Positions 45,772-55,164 of a DNA stretch of 64,000 nt are shown piece by piece. This DNA comes from JBCBRD01 sp039819785 (GTDB lineage Bacteria > Pseudomonadota > Alphaproteobacteria > Rhizobiales > Hyphomicrobiaceae): positions 1 to 64,000 of the forward strand of contig JBCBRH010000013.1 in the NCBI GenBank assembly GCA_039819785.1, written 5' to 3'. Under the pieces are notes generated by a model, which worked only from the letters and a program-made list of their open reading frames with translations, had not been told where the DNA came from and did not search any database. The translations under genes and the position numbers were made by a program. Positions within the stretch are counted from its first letter, which is position 1. Every line of letters starts with the position of its first letter.

Positions 45772-46446
45772 TCACGGCTTGCGCGCACAAAACCTAATGA
45801 TGTGCCCGCTGCCTTGATGCTTTAGTCCATCATCAAGACGAACCCGCCCGTTGAGAAGTTCCAGGATTTCTGCACCATCCAATGCTGAACCAAGCACGTC
45901 CGCACGGTAGAGCAGGTCGTGGTCGCCCGGCCCCAAAGTTCTGCCCGGTGACGTCGAGGCTTGGAGTTGAGCCTGATCCGAAGGTTGCCCGATCCCACCC
46001 CCGAGATACTGCGGCCCACTAGGCTGAGCGAACCCCTCAATCGCGAGCACCCCACCCGGCCCAAGCGCGGACCATCCCACCTGTAAGGCCCGCATCCGAA
46101 CGTCAGCTTCACATTGAAGATACATCATGAACACCGCATCCCACGTTCTGTTATGCGGGAAGTCCCAGCTTGCGAGATCGCCGCAAATCCGCTCGACGTC
46201 AACGCCTGCAGCTGCATCGCCTTGTGCGGCGTAGCCGGTCGCCACGTCCGATAGGTCAATACCGGTCACCGATAATCCCTGCCCGGCAAGCCATCGCCCA
46301 TTCCGGCCATCGCCGTCGGCAAGACACAATGCGCTTTTTGCGCCACCACAATACGTTTGCAAGACAAACCGCACGTAAGGGCAAACTCGATCGCCAAAAA
46401 GCTTGCCCGCCCCCGCGTCAAGATATTTGCGGTCCCAATTCACCAT
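45772..46446 (-). CDS. SAM-dependent class I methyltransferase
   Basis: This 224-residue protein has the start MVNWDRKYLDAG and the SAM-binding strand ALCLADGDGRNGRWLA, typical of TehB/thiopurine-like methyltransferases. GIDLSDVA marks the acidic loop after strand beta 2, and WDAVFMMYLQC is motif IV. The substrate is unknown; relatives detoxify small or metalloid compounds. It follows the regulator gene on the same strand by 12 bases, so the two may be one operon. Confidence 0.83.
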   Translation of the reverse strand: MVNWDRKYLDAGAGKLFGDRVCPYVRFVLQTYCGGAKSALCLADGDGRNGRWLAGQGLSVTGIDLSDVATGYAAQGDAAAGVDVERICGDLASWDFPHNRTWDAVFMMYLQCEADVRMRALQVGWSALGPGGVLAIEGFAQPSGPQYLGGGIGQPSDQAQLQASTSPGRTLGPGDHDLLYRADVLGSALDGAEILELLNGRVRLDDGLKHQGSGHIIRFCARKP

Positions 46447-46458
46447 TCCCAGGCCCTC

Positions 46459-47364
46459 TCAGACGTTGTTTGGGCCGTTCCAATGGACACGTCCAAGACC
46501 ATCGACATCGTATCCTGCTAGTGTGGAAGCCTTCGCCCGAAACGGTTCGGTCGCACAAAACGACAAGAGCGTCTGCAAGGCGGGCTCAAAATAGGCATGG
46601 TGATCAATCGCAAGGTCATACCGTTCACGCGTCACGGGAACGAAGCGCAGCTTGTAGAGTTCAGCGAGTGATTGGAGCCCGAACGCCACGTCGGCTTTGC
46701 CTTCAAGGATCGCCAGCGCCGCCTCGCTTTCCGATCGCACGGTCTCCACAACATCAAGGTCGGTAGGTTTGAGCCCCGCGCAGGCCACCAAGTGATCAAA
46801 GTGCATCTGGCTGCCCGCCTCGGCTTGGCGCGCAACAAGGCGCAAACCCTTCAGGTCCGCAACGTGACGAACATGCGAGGGAACGCCCGCACCGATGATC
46901 AGACCTCGGGTTCGTTGAGCCCATTCCACCAGAACGACGCCATCGCGCCCGCATGCGGCGTGTACGTGGCTGATGTTCCAATCCTCGGTCGTCGCATCAA
47001 ACAGATGAAGCCCTGTCGCGATGCCTTCATGCGCAGCAAACCGCCGCAACCCGTCCATGCTCCCGTCGAAGAAGCACGGCAAGCCGCAACGGGATTCGCG
47101 CAGCGCCCAATCCAGAAGCGGGTCATGGCTGCCCAAAAACACCTGGGCTCTGGCCGGCCTCGCCACGTTTTGGGCGGCACCACCGGTCGCGGACCCGTTG
47201 AGACCTCCACGGGTAACCCACGCCTCAACTTCAGAACGCGGAAACAGCAGCTTGCCGTGCGCACGAGAACACGGCAGTTGGCCTTTGGCCGCGAGGTCAT
47301 AGACCTTGCGTTCCTTGATCCGCAAAAGCGCCGCCAATTCCTTTGTGGTGAGATAGTCGCTCAT
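46459..47364 (-). CDS. HTH regulator with periplasmic-binding-like sensor domain
   Basis: The 301-residue protein begins with an excisionase/MerR-like helix-turn-helix (LTTKELAALLRIKERKVYDLA) and continues as a type-2 periplasmic-binding-like domain (from about residue 70 to the end). Related regulators sit near molybdate or tungstate transport genes and sense an anion or small ligand. The frame is open 25 codons upstream, but the ATG at 47364 starts directly before the HTH. It is divergent from the OPT transporter gene, its obvious candidate target. Confidence 0.83.
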   Translation of the reverse strand: MSDYLTTKELAALLRIKERKVYDLAAKGQLPCSRAHGKLLFPRSEVEAWVTRGGLNGSATGGAAQNVARPARAQVFLGSHDPLLDWALRESRCGLPCFFDGSMDGLRRFAAHEGIATGLHLFDATTEDWNISHVHAACGRDGVVLVEWAQRTRGLIIGAGVPSHVRHVADLKGLRLVARQAEAGSQMHFDHLVACAGLKPTDLDVVETVRSESEAALAILEGKADVAFGLQSLAELYKLRFVPVTRERYDLAIDHHAYFEPALQTLLSFCATEPFRAKASTLAGYDVDGLGRVHWNGPNNV

Positions 47365-47738
47365 GAGCCTTTTTTGGTTAGCCGGGAAGTGGTTTGCTAC
47401 CGATGGGAAGGCGTTGACCGCGTTCGAACAGGCGCGCAATCAAAGTGTACATGTCATACCATGAGAGCAGAACCGTAAGGACCGCTCAGCGAGAGAATAC
47501 CAAACGAACGCAGGCTTCACCAACGCGCCGGGATAGACTGAATCTAGAATAGGACAAATGGTTATGCCTGCCACAGTCTCAACCGGGGTACGACCGTTGT
47601 TTGAAGATCGGCTGACATGTCAGCCCGCGCGCCATACCGCAAACCCCTGGCAACCATGCTGAGAGCCACTGACGATCTTGCGTTTCCCGAAATGAACGGG
47701 AATAGAGGCGCTCTGAAGCAAAAGCGAAACGATAAGAC
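47365..47738. promoter_or_regulatory. Divergent control region with two ACATGTCA sites
   Basis: A perfect 16-bp palindrome GGCTGACATGTCAGCC lies at 47610-47625, 113 bases before the OPT gene. Its core ACATGTCA recurs at 47449-47456 inside GTGTACATGTCATAC, 85 bases ahead of the regulator start. Two related sites in a divergent promoter region suggest operators for the regulator. No gene is seen in this gap. Confidence 0.5.
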
Positions 47739-49568
47739 ATGACGGATACCACAGGCGGCCAAGAGCATAATCGCCCCGCCGTGCCACCTTACGCACGAGC
47801 GCCATCTCCAGACGCGGCTGCCCCAGAACTCACGGTCCGCGCGATCTTTTCAGGCATGCTCATCGGTGCAATCCTGACGCCCTGCAATGTCTATTCCGGC
47901 CTTAAGATCGGGTGGACATTCAACATGTCGGTCGCAGCCGGTCTATTGGCGATTGCCGTGTGGTCACTGTCCAACAGGGCATTTGGAACGCAGCCGCTGG
48001 GCCTTCTGGAAAACAACATCAATCAGACAGCCGCGTCTTCGGCAGCCTCAATCATATCAGCGGGGCTCGCCGCCCCCATTCCAGCCCTTGCCCTTCTGAC
48101 TGGGCAGACGCTGCAATACGAGATCCTGGCGATCTGGTTGTTCGTGGTCTCAATCCTTGGCGTGGTCGTCGCTGCAGGGCTGAGAACACAGTTGCTGGTC
48201 CGAGAAAAGCTTCCCTTTCCATCGGGCATCGTCACCGCGGAAACCATGCAAGAGCTGCACGCAGGCGGAAGGGACGCCGCCAGACGGCTGCGGCTTCTGT
48301 TTTCAGCAGCAGCATTATCAGCGAGCCTGAAAGCCGTTGTTGGCGTATTCAGTCTAACACCGATGGCACCCAAATTCGCAGTTGCTCTATCCGGGAAAGC
48401 GGCGCTGACCCGTCCGGAAGGGGCCTCGTTGATGAACCTGGGCTTTGCCATTGATCCATCGGTTCTAATGTTCGGCTTCGGGGCCATCTCAGGCCTACGC
48501 ATCGGTGTGTCCATGCTGATCGGAGCCGTCGTCGGCTGGGCCATCCTCGCCCCAGTCGCACTGGCGAATGGTTGGGCCGAACCAGGACCAGCAGATGCGA
48601 ACGAGTCCTGGTTCGCACCCTTGGTCGAATGGCTGCTTTGGCCAGGTGCCACATTGATGGTCGTGGCTGCCTTGACCTCATTTGCAATCTCGCTGTTGCG
48701 GTTGGCGATGCGCGATACAACGCCACCAGAAGAAAGCATTGCCAAACAACAGATCAGCCAACGGCCGCTTTATGTCATAGCGGGCATCGTCCTGATCCTG
48801 GCCGTATGGGCACAAAACGCCATCTTCAGCATAGGGGTTTTCGAAGCGACATTGGCTGTCGCGCTGAGCTATGTCCTTGCCATCGTCGCCGCGCGGGTTT
48901 CTGGCGAGACAGCCATCACACCCATCGGCGCATTGGGAAAAATCACACAGCTGACATTCGGTGCCGTCTCGCCAGGCAATGTCACGGCTAACCTCATGAC
49001 CGCCAACGTAACGGGCGGTGCAGCTGGCCAATGCGCGGATCTGATGCACGACCTGCGCACCGGCCAGATCATCGGGGCAACCGCCAATTACCAGATGATC
49101 GCACAATTGTTTGGAATTCTCACTGGCGCATTGGCAGCCAGCGCGGCTTACCTCTTGCTCATCCCTGATCCCCAAAACCAGCTGATCACGCCTGAGTGGC
49201 CAGCCCCCGCGGTCGCAACATGGAAGGCCGTCGCCGAAGTGCTCAGCGGCGGGGTCGGAGCGTTGCCTGGTGGTGCGATTTTGGCGATGGTGATCGCAGC
49301 CATCATTGGGGTTGGACTGGCGGTTTTGGAAAGCTTGGGGCCGGAACGGCTAAAACCCTACGTGCCAAGCGCATCCGCGATGGGTTTAGGGTTCGTCATC
49401 CCGGCATGGAATTCCATCTCGTTGTTCCTGGGCGCGTTGGCCGCTGCAGCCCTAATGCGTATCGTCCCTGAGTGGGCAAGGCCCCGGATTGTCATCCTGG
49501 CAGCTGGATTGATTGTCGGCGAAAGCTTGGCGGGCGTATCAGGAGCTTTGCTGCCGGCGGTCTGGTGA
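47739..49568 (+). CDS. OPT-family oligopeptide/metal-chelate transporter
   Basis: The 609-residue membrane protein of the OPT superfamily imports oligopeptides or metal-siderophore complexes, driven by protons. Typical features are ELTVRAIFSGMLIGAILT at the start, GLKIGWTFNMSVAAGLL, ENNINQTAASSAAS and FPSGIVTAETMQ, plus a long set of hydrophobic helices. The N-terminal ~25 residues are Pro-rich and cytoplasmic. The substrate is unknown. It faces the HTH sensor gene and is convergent with the SDR that follows. Confidence 0.9.
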   Translation: MTDTTGGQEHNRPAVPPYARAPSPDAAAPELTVRAIFSGMLIGAILTPCNVYSGLKIGWTFNMSVAAGLLAIAVWSLSNRAFGTQPLGLLENNINQTAASSAASIISAGLAAPIPALALLTGQTLQYEILAIWLFVVSILGVVVAAGLRTQLLVREKLPFPSGIVTAETMQELHAGGRDAARRLRLLFSAAALSASLKAVVGVFSLTPMAPKFAVALSGKAALTRPEGASLMNLGFAIDPSVLMFGFGAISGLRIGVSMLIGAVVGWAILAPVALANGWAEPGPADANESWFAPLVEWLLWPGATLMVVAALTSFAISLLRLAMRDTTPPEESIAKQQISQRPLYVIAGIVLILAVWAQNAIFSIGVFEATLAVALSYVLAIVAARVSGETAITPIGALGKITQLTFGAVSPGNVTANLMTANVTGGAAGQCADLMHDLRTGQIIGATANYQMIAQLFGILTGALAASAAYLLLIPDPQNQLITPEWPAPAVATWKAVAEVLSGGVGALPGGAILAMVIAAIIGVGLAVLESLGPERLKPYVPSASAMGLGFVIPAWNSISLFLGALAAAALMRIVPEWARPRIVILAAGLIVGESLAGVSGALLPAVW

Positions 49569-49594
49569 ACGCGTAGGCAATGACTTCACGACGG

Positions 49595-50350
49595 TCAGCC
49601 CTTCGAGACGAACTTTTTCATAAGGTAGAAATACAATGACGACGGCAGGATGCTCAAGAATTTCAGTTGCGTCACCAGCTGCCACGGAAACGCAACCTCA
49701 TACCGCTTTGACTTCAGCCCCTCAAAAATCTTATCTGCTGCTTCGTCCGGCTGCATAAGATACGGCATCGGAAAATCGTTCTTGGCGGTCATCGGGGTAT
49801 CAACAAAACCCGGGTTGATGATCGTCGTCGTGACGTTGAACCCGTCGAGCGCTGGTTTCAGGCTTTGGCAAAGGCTGTTCAGGGCAGCCTTGGTGGGGCC
49901 ATAGGCGCTGGCCCTTGGCAGCCCGCGATATCCAGCCACTGAAGCCACCGGCGCCAGGTGACCAGACCGGCGCTCCATCATGAGCCGGGCCAATGGAACC
50001 ATGCAGTTCACGGTCCCCACGTAATTCACGCGCATCCCTTTTTCGATCGGACCCACGGCAAGATCATCGATGTCGATGATGTCCCATGTCCCGGCACAAA
50101 AGACGGCTAGGTCGATCGGCCCGAGTTTGGCTTCAATATCCGAGATGGTCCGGGTACAGCCCTCTGCATCAGTCACGTCCAACGGAAACGCGGTGATGGA
50201 GCCCACGCTGTCTTCCAAGGACTTGAGGCTCTCCGCTGATCTTGCCGACACGGCGACTTTCACACCTGCATTAGCCAGCTTCCGCGCCAAAGCTTCCCCA
50301 ATGCCGCTGCTGGCACCGGTCACCCATGCGACTTTCCAGTCGTCCGCCAT
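49595..50350 (-). CDS. Short-chain dehydrogenase/reductase
   Basis: This 251-residue classical SDR has TGASSGIG near residue 11, CAG in the NAG position, and YGPTK as YxxxK. The C-terminal 40 residues (LKFLSILPSSLYFYLMKKF) are hydrophobic and may associate with the membrane. Its general layout matches the SDR at 474-1286. The substrate is unknown. It is convergent with the OPT gene at 26 bases distance. Confidence 0.88.
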   Translation of the reverse strand: MADDWKVAWVTGASSGIGEALARKLANAGVKVAVSARSAESLKSLEDSVGSITAFPLDVTDAEGCTRTISDIEAKLGPIDLAVFCAGTWDIIDIDDLAVGPIEKGMRVNYVGTVNCMVPLARLMMERRSGHLAPVASVAGYRGLPRASAYGPTKAALNSLCQSLKPALDGFNVTTTIINPGFVDTPMTAKNDFPMPYLMQPDEAADKIFEGLKSKRYEVAFPWQLVTQLKFLSILPSSLYFYLMKKFVSKG

Positions 50351-50464
50351 GTCTGAGTTCCACTTAGAAGGTTTGGTCGTTCAATGTAGTCTGTGAACGT
50401 AGGCCGCAGCCAAAAGGTTCGCCCACCGATCACAAAAGCTCCGAGAAGACGCAGCAATCACCAC

Positions 50465-50489
50465 AAAAAAAGGAAGCCCAGCGGCTTCC
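50465..50489 (-). terminator. Intrinsic terminator
   Basis: GGAAGCC (50472-50478) and GGCTTCC (50483-50489) form a seven-base stem with a four-base loop; read on the minus strand it is followed by seven T residues (50465-50471). It lies about 115 bases after the stop of the small secreted protein gene. A short T tract on the plus side makes it weakly bidirectional. Confidence 0.8.
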
Positions 50490-50605
50490 CTTTCTAACGT
50501 ATCGAATTGATTTCTACGCCATCTCCTCACGCATAAACGCCATGCGCACAGAGCTGATGGTCAGACATGAGCACAATCAGACCCAAAATAGCCTTACAGG
50601 ACAGG

Positions 50606-51001
50606 TCACCGCTTCCGCAGGTTGAGCCGACCGCTGGCAGCCGAACTCGTGAACGTCACGATTTGTTTTCTGCCCTTTACGGTCACCTTCAACCGCCCAC
50701 TTATATCAAAATCGCTGTTGTAGACGTCGCCAACATAACGGTTTGAGCGCACTCTCAGAAGTGTGCCGGTCTGTCTGAGAGAAGCTGATGCCGAAGCGCA
50801 CGTTGCTGACACGTTATAAACCTTCGCCGTTTGCCGGCTGTAGTTCACGCGGCACCGCACGCGCTCAGGCTGCCCGGAACTTGGGTTGACCGTCCCGGCA
50901 CCCGACCATGAGCCCTCCAGCGGGGCAGCGGTCGCAGCACCAACAGGCAGGACCAGACCCGCAGCAATAATCACAAAAGAAAAAACCTGTCGGACCGTCA
51001 T
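50606..51001 (-). CDS. Small secreted beta-rich protein
   Basis: This 131-residue protein has a signal peptide (VFSFVIIAAGLVLPVGAATA) and a mature domain of about 105 residues: LEGSWSGAGTVNPSSG, two cysteines (VRCRVNY and ATCAS), and alternating hydrophobic and polar residues typical of a beta-barrel or beta-sandwich. ATG at 51001 is preferred to the upstream frame at 51037, which lacks a signal. The family is not recognised; similar small proteins are common in Hyphomicrobiales. The gene ends with a clear terminator. Confidence 0.7.
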   Translation of the reverse strand: MTVRQVFSFVIIAAGLVLPVGAATAAPLEGSWSGAGTVNPSSGQPERVRCRVNYSRQTAKVYNVSATCASASASLRQTGTLLRVRSNRYVGDVYNSDFDISGRLKVTVKGRKQIVTFTSSAASGRLNLRKR

Positions 51002-51199
51002 GAAACCCACTCCCACATTATTCGAAACGAGACACACAAAAGCACCAAACGCGCATCGCGCGAAGTTATAAACTGTTCAGTGCAAGCAGATGTGAACACT
51101 GTTGTTTTTCTGCCGCGCCCCGCCACCGACAGATGGATGCTCATTGAACGTACAATAACAGCTGCTCACTCATCACCGTTCACACCAGCCCACCTTGGC

Positions 51200-51222
51200 C
51201 GTCGGGGATATTGTCCCCGACG
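51200..51222. other. Stable stem-loop
   Basis: A nine-base perfect stem CGTCGGGGA/TCCCCGACG encloses a five-base loop. It lies about 40 bases after the CbiX-like gene on the minus strand and has no T-run on either side, so it may stabilise the mRNA end rather than terminate. The gap to the next gene holds nothing else evident. Confidence 0.7.
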
Positions 51223-51262
51223 TGCGTATAAGTAGGACTAATCAACAGTAATTGCGTTCGCG

Positions 51263-52222
51263 CTATCCTGTCGGACCTGCAACGGGTGCTATTGATTTTG
51301 CTGCATCTTTGATTGTTGCAAACAACAGTTCGGGGACCTCCGAAGCAGCACCCACCGGGCCTGTGTAAACAGCCGGTCTGCCCCAGGTCTCGATCGCATC
51401 AGGCACATCCTCACGGGCGTGAAGGCCATCGCCGGAAAAGAACCCCATAACGACACTGGGGCGCGCGCAGTAGGTCAGGACATCGGCCACCAATGGTGCC
51501 TCTTCGAGAAAAGCGATGTCGACGCAGTGAAATTCGTCGAGACGCGCAAGTCTGCTGGCGGCCAGCCGCGTAGACCGGGCGGACGCGGGGGCACCACTCC
51601 GCGAACCGTGCCCAACCAGTAGGAGCCGGGCTTGCGAAGTATCCAACCCCGCGCTGTCGGCGTGCTGAGTGGCAATTTTGTGCATCACCGGTACAAGCCC
51701 AGGATCATCACCGAACGGCCCCACAACCCGGCATCGGTGTTTAGCGTCTGCCTCAGCAATCCGGCGCGGTAGGACGGTTTCAACAAAATAACCAGAGCTC
51801 ATGAAAAACGGAGTGATCAGCACCGGCCCGACTGTGGCGGTCATGGCGGTCTGGAGCGCATCTTCAAACGATGGTGATCCGTTGAGAACGCCAGCGAATG
51901 CACGGATGTTATGAGGGCGACCAAGCGCATCGACAGCCGCGGCCTGGCGGATCAACAACTCGTTTGAACCGGCACCGCCGCGCTCCCCATGGCCAACGAT
52001 CACAGCTGCCATGGCAGGCTTTTCGAGACGCGTTCTCAAGGCGGCCTGCGTGCCATTTGTACCAGCGGCGTCATCAGCCAACCCGTTAGCGGACGCCTGA
52101 ACGCCGTCAGGTGTCGCGCGTCCAACATCACGTCGCTGAGATTGGTCTATTGCCAGATCGTGCGCCATCATCGTCGGCCTCATGATTGCGTTTCTTTCGG
52201 ACGATTGCCCGAGAACGCCCAT
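51263..52222 (-). CDS. Sirohydrochlorin chelatase-like protein (CbiX/SirB family)
   Basis: The 319-residue protein has two CbiX-type half domains. The first begins around residue 73 with VIVGHGERGG, the second with LLVGHGSRSG near residue 193; each supplies a metal-binding His. Such enzymes insert cobalt or iron into sirohydrochlorin, fitting both the cobalamin genes nearby and the siroheme nitrite reductase. The first ~70 residues do not look like the family, and a later start, such as the ATG before AAVIVGHG, is possible. It lies 46 bases beyond the TetR gene. Confidence 0.8.
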   Translation of the reverse strand: MGVLGQSSERNAIMRPTMMAHDLAIDQSQRRDVGRATPDGVQASANGLADDAAGTNGTQAALRTRLEKPAMAAVIVGHGERGGAGSNELLIRQAAAVDALGRPHNIRAFAGVLNGSPSFEDALQTAMTATVGPVLITPFFMSSGYFVETVLPRRIAEADAKHRCRVVGPFGDDPGLVPVMHKIATQHADSAGLDTSQARLLLVGHGSRSGAPASARSTRLAASRLARLDEFHCVDIAFLEEAPLVADVLTYCARPSVVMGFFSGDGLHAREDVPDAIETWGRPAVYTGPVGAASEVPELLFATIKDAAKSIAPVAGPTG

Positions 52223-52268
52223 GAAATCAAATGCACCGTGACGTCGCAGAACCCGCGTTGGCTATGGG

Positions 52269-53015
52269 TCAGGCTTGGGACTTTGCGCGTACAGCAGCCA
52301 TCTGATCGGAAAACAACCGATCCCGAACGCGCGTGAGACGCTCGGCGAAGGCCGCACCTTCCGCAATGTCTGCGCCACCCAGCCCAGTTAGGATTGTCCT
52401 CAGAATAAGAGCGGGGTCGCCTGGATGGCCGGTGTCCTGTACTGCGGCGCCTGAAACAGACGTCGCTTGCCCCCCGGCGTAGGGCCGAACCAGAAGCCGC
52501 CAAAGGCCATCGGCCAATTGCGCTGCGGTCATATCAGATGGCAACGTGATAGTACCCGCCTCGATTGCCTCCTTGATCACATCGTTGAAAGCTTGAACGA
52601 GAGACCCGATCGACGTCGTCAGCTCGGCATGAGCATCATCGGAAATCTTTTCCCGGATGCTGGAGGCTTGGACCAGAAACAGCGCATCGTATTCGACAGG
52701 GTAGAGCTGCGCGTAGATGTGATGGGCAATGCTTAAGCCGAACAATTTGTCCAGTGCGTCCAAATCGGACTCCAAGACGCTTTTGGCAAGGTCTTGCCAC
52801 GCTTGAAAGCCGCGTTGGCACAGCGCCATCAAAACCATCTCACGCGATGCATAATGAAGGTAGATCGTACCTTTGGAGTATTCAGCGACCTCAGCAATGC
52901 GGTTCATGCTGAGCTCGTGATATCCATCCTTCTCAATCACGTCTCGCGCGATGTTGAGAAAAAGGTCCGAACGAGCCTGCCGCTCGCGGTCCTTTCTGGT
53001 GAGTTTGTCATCCAT
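52269..53015 (-). CDS. TetR/AcrR family transcriptional regulator
   Basis: The 248-residue regulator has an N-terminal HTH with RIAEVAEYSKGTIYLHYAS, the classical TetR recognition segment, followed by an all-helical ligand domain of about 180 residues. A double palindrome directly upstream of its ATG indicates autoregulation. The CbiX-like gene downstream is probably in the same transcript. The ligand is unknown. Confidence 0.88.
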   Translation of the reverse strand: MDDKLTRKDRERQARSDLFLNIARDVIEKDGYHELSMNRIAEVAEYSKGTIYLHYASREMVLMALCQRGFQAWQDLAKSVLESDLDALDKLFGLSIAHHIYAQLYPVEYDALFLVQASSIREKISDDAHAELTTSIGSLVQAFNDVIKEAIEAGTITLPSDMTAAQLADGLWRLLVRPYAGGQATSVSGAAVQDTGHPGDPALILRTILTGLGGADIAEGAAFAERLTRVRDRLFSDQMAAVRAKSQA

Positions 53016-53025
53016 TGCGAATTAC

Positions 53026-53048
53026 TGACTTTCTGTCAATTATTGACA
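53026..53048. promoter_or_regulatory. Probable TetR operator
   Basis: TGTCAATTATTGACA (53034-53048) is a perfect 7-bp inverted repeat with one central base, and overlapping TGAC-N5-GTCA (53026-53038) is a second palindrome. They lie 11-33 bases upstream of the TetR start codon, where a bound repressor would block the promoter. Confidence 0.75.
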
Positions 53049-54033
53049 TGCCGCCTTTCGTTTAAAGTGCGATCTGGACGGCGCACGATCCTGTTTTGAG
53101 GTCGGGTTGAAGTTCGACACCTGTTGATTCGCACGGTGCTGCCAAGAGTGTTCTTATTCCGTAAATGGAAAGCCACGCTATTGAGTGCGATTTGCTCCCA
53201 GGGAACTTCAATATCAATATCGGCGAATAACAAAATTTCAACGGACAGAAAACAGTGGGTCAAAAAATGAACGTGCGTCCAGTCGATGCGGGCTGACTTG
53301 GACACCGACACACGTGCGCTAGGCGCCGGCAGTCAAGCGCAGAAAAGAAATGCTTGGTGATCAATATGATCGGCGTTCAGCTTGCGGAAGCGCCAGCAAA
53401 AACAGCGCTTTCAGATGCTTTGAACAGTCTTCTTGATCTGAAAATATTTCAATTAAAGCTCGGCAAATCTGCATTTAAAAATTGGAATAAAAATATTCGC
53501 TAATTTTGTTCGCATATTCAATTGATACGATCTCGGTAGAGTTTTGCATTAAAACAAATCGTCTGCATGGAGATTATTATTGGAAATTGAGGTTTTATCT
53601 ACCTTTCTCAGTATTGATTGGAGAATGCTCTGCTTCATGTGACAGCTTTGTGAATGAAACACGTTTGGGTCTGTGTCAATTGTTTGCAATTGAGATCTGC
53701 GTCAAAAGCGCATTTAATTTGAATAGATTTATCTTCTTGCCAGAGAGGTCGTGGAGAAACAAAATCGCCAAACACCATGCTGTGGCGGAAAGTCAAATTT
53801 CAGCCGGTTACACCACTCCGGGCGGCCAACACTTGAGTTAGGGCACCAGACACACCATCCTAACCGAACCGAGCAACCCACCAAGACACCGCGCGGTGGT
53901 TTGGCTGGACCAGTCGGGAACGGTCCAAGTTGCAGGCACTCAAATCGGAGCTGGCCCGCTACCGTGTTGTTTTTTCAGTTTTCTTATTGAAAAGCCGTTG
54001 CATCCGTTTCCGTTAGCACTCTAGAACCGGGCT
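53049..54033. other. A/T-rich gene desert before cobT
   Basis: Nearly 1 kb without a convincing gene. From about 53380 to 53760 the sequence is much richer in A/T than the rest of the window. A 111-codon frame at 53506-53841 starts with TTG, has no ribosome site and no known motif. I looked for a cobalamin riboswitch B12 box before cobT and did not find one. The promoter for cobT must lie at the right end. Confidence 0.6.
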
Positions 54034-55164
54034 ATGTTCAAAACGCCAGACGACGTCACCACTGCCCTATCGCACCTTCCTGCAATCAATGCCGAGTGGC
54101 GGTCCAGCGCGCTTGCCCGACAAGAGGAATTGACCAAACCACCTGGATCGTTGGGGCGTCTCGAAGAGTTGGCGGTGTTTCTCGCAGGCTGGGGCCAAAC
54201 GCCGATCCCGGTATGCGAACACGCAACCTGTGTGGTGTTTGCTGGAAATCATGGGGTGACGCGCCAGGGAATAAGTCCGTACCCCGCGTCTGTCACCGAA
54301 CAAATGGTCGCCAATTTCCAAAGCGGTGGCGCCGCCATCAATGCGATTGCAGCGGCCAATTCCATCGGCCTCAAAGTCGTGCCGCTCTCATTGGACAAAC
54401 CCACGGACGATATCTCTGAAACATCGGCAATGTCGACCGCCGAGACCCTGGAAGCCATGTCAGCAGGGGCCGACGCTGTCGAAGACGGGGTGGACATCTT
54501 AACCGTCGGCGAAATGGGCATCGGCAATTCGACCGTGGCAGCTGCGCTCTCAGCCGCTGCGTTCGGTGGGCCAGCGATTGATTGGGTCGGACCGGGCACC
54601 GGGCTGACGGCGGACGGCGTTGTCCACAAAGCCAAAATCGTCGACCAGGCGCTGGCAAGATATCGGGCCGCCACGGCGGCCTCGGCGCAGGTGTCGACCG
54701 GGCCAGGACCCTCCGCCCTCGCCATGTATTGCGAACTGGGCGGGCGTGAACTGGCGGCCATCGCCGGCGCCGTCATCGCCGCCAGGCTGAAGCGTGTGCC
54801 AGTCATCTTGGATGGCTTCATCTCAACAGCTGCCATCGCGCCCCTCTACCGGTCTCACCCTGCCATCATCGACCATGTGGTCGCCTCACACGTCTCCGCC
54901 GAACCCGCCCACGCTAAGCTGCTAGACATGATGCACCTCAACCCGCTTCTCGATCTGCAGCTGCGACTGGGTGAGGGCACCGGTGCAGCACTCGCCGTCG
55001 GTATCGTCCGGTCAGCGGTTGCTGCACACAACCAGATGGCAACATTTGCCCAAGCCGGTGTTGCCGAAGCTGGAAGCGATGCGGAAACGCGAACGCCCGA
55101 TCAGTCATCAGAAACACGACACGTTGATCAGAAACATCACGTTGGACCGACCCGTGTCACCTGA
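54034..55164 (+). CDS. cobT: Nicotinate-nucleotide-dimethylbenzimidazole phosphoribosyltransferase
   Basis: The 376-residue CobT makes alpha-ribazole phosphate from 5,6-dimethylbenzimidazole and nicotinate mononucleotide, for the lower ligand of cobalamin. Conserved segments are KPPGSLGRLE, VFAGNHGVTRQGIS, VGEMGIGNSTVAAAL and the C-terminal GEGTGAALA. The last ~30 residues extend past the usual end. Its 3' end overlaps cobS by 11 bases. Confidence 0.95.
   Translation: MFKTPDDVTTALSHLPAINAEWRSSALARQEELTKPPGSLGRLEELAVFLAGWGQTPIPVCEHATCVVFAGNHGVTRQGISPYPASVTEQMVANFQSGGAAINAIAAANSIGLKVVPLSLDKPTDDISETSAMSTAETLEAMSAGADAVEDGVDILTVGEMGIGNSTVAAALSAAAFGGPAIDWVGPGTGLTADGVVHKAKIVDQALARYRAATAASAQVSTGPGPSALAMYCELGGRELAAIAGAVIAARLKRVPVILDGFISTAAIAPLYRSHPAIIDHVVASHVSAEPAHAKLLDMMHLNPLLDLQLRLGEGTGAALAVGIVRSAVAAHNQMATFAQAGVAEAGSDAETRTPDQSSETRHVDQKHHVGPTRVT

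Noticed and set aside
53506..53841. 111-codon frame in the A/T-rich region
   Set aside because: TTG start, no ribosome site, no motif; long frames there do not show codon bias.
53750..54033. Cobalamin riboswitch before cobT
   Set aside because: I looked for the B12 box and the conserved junction sequence and found neither.
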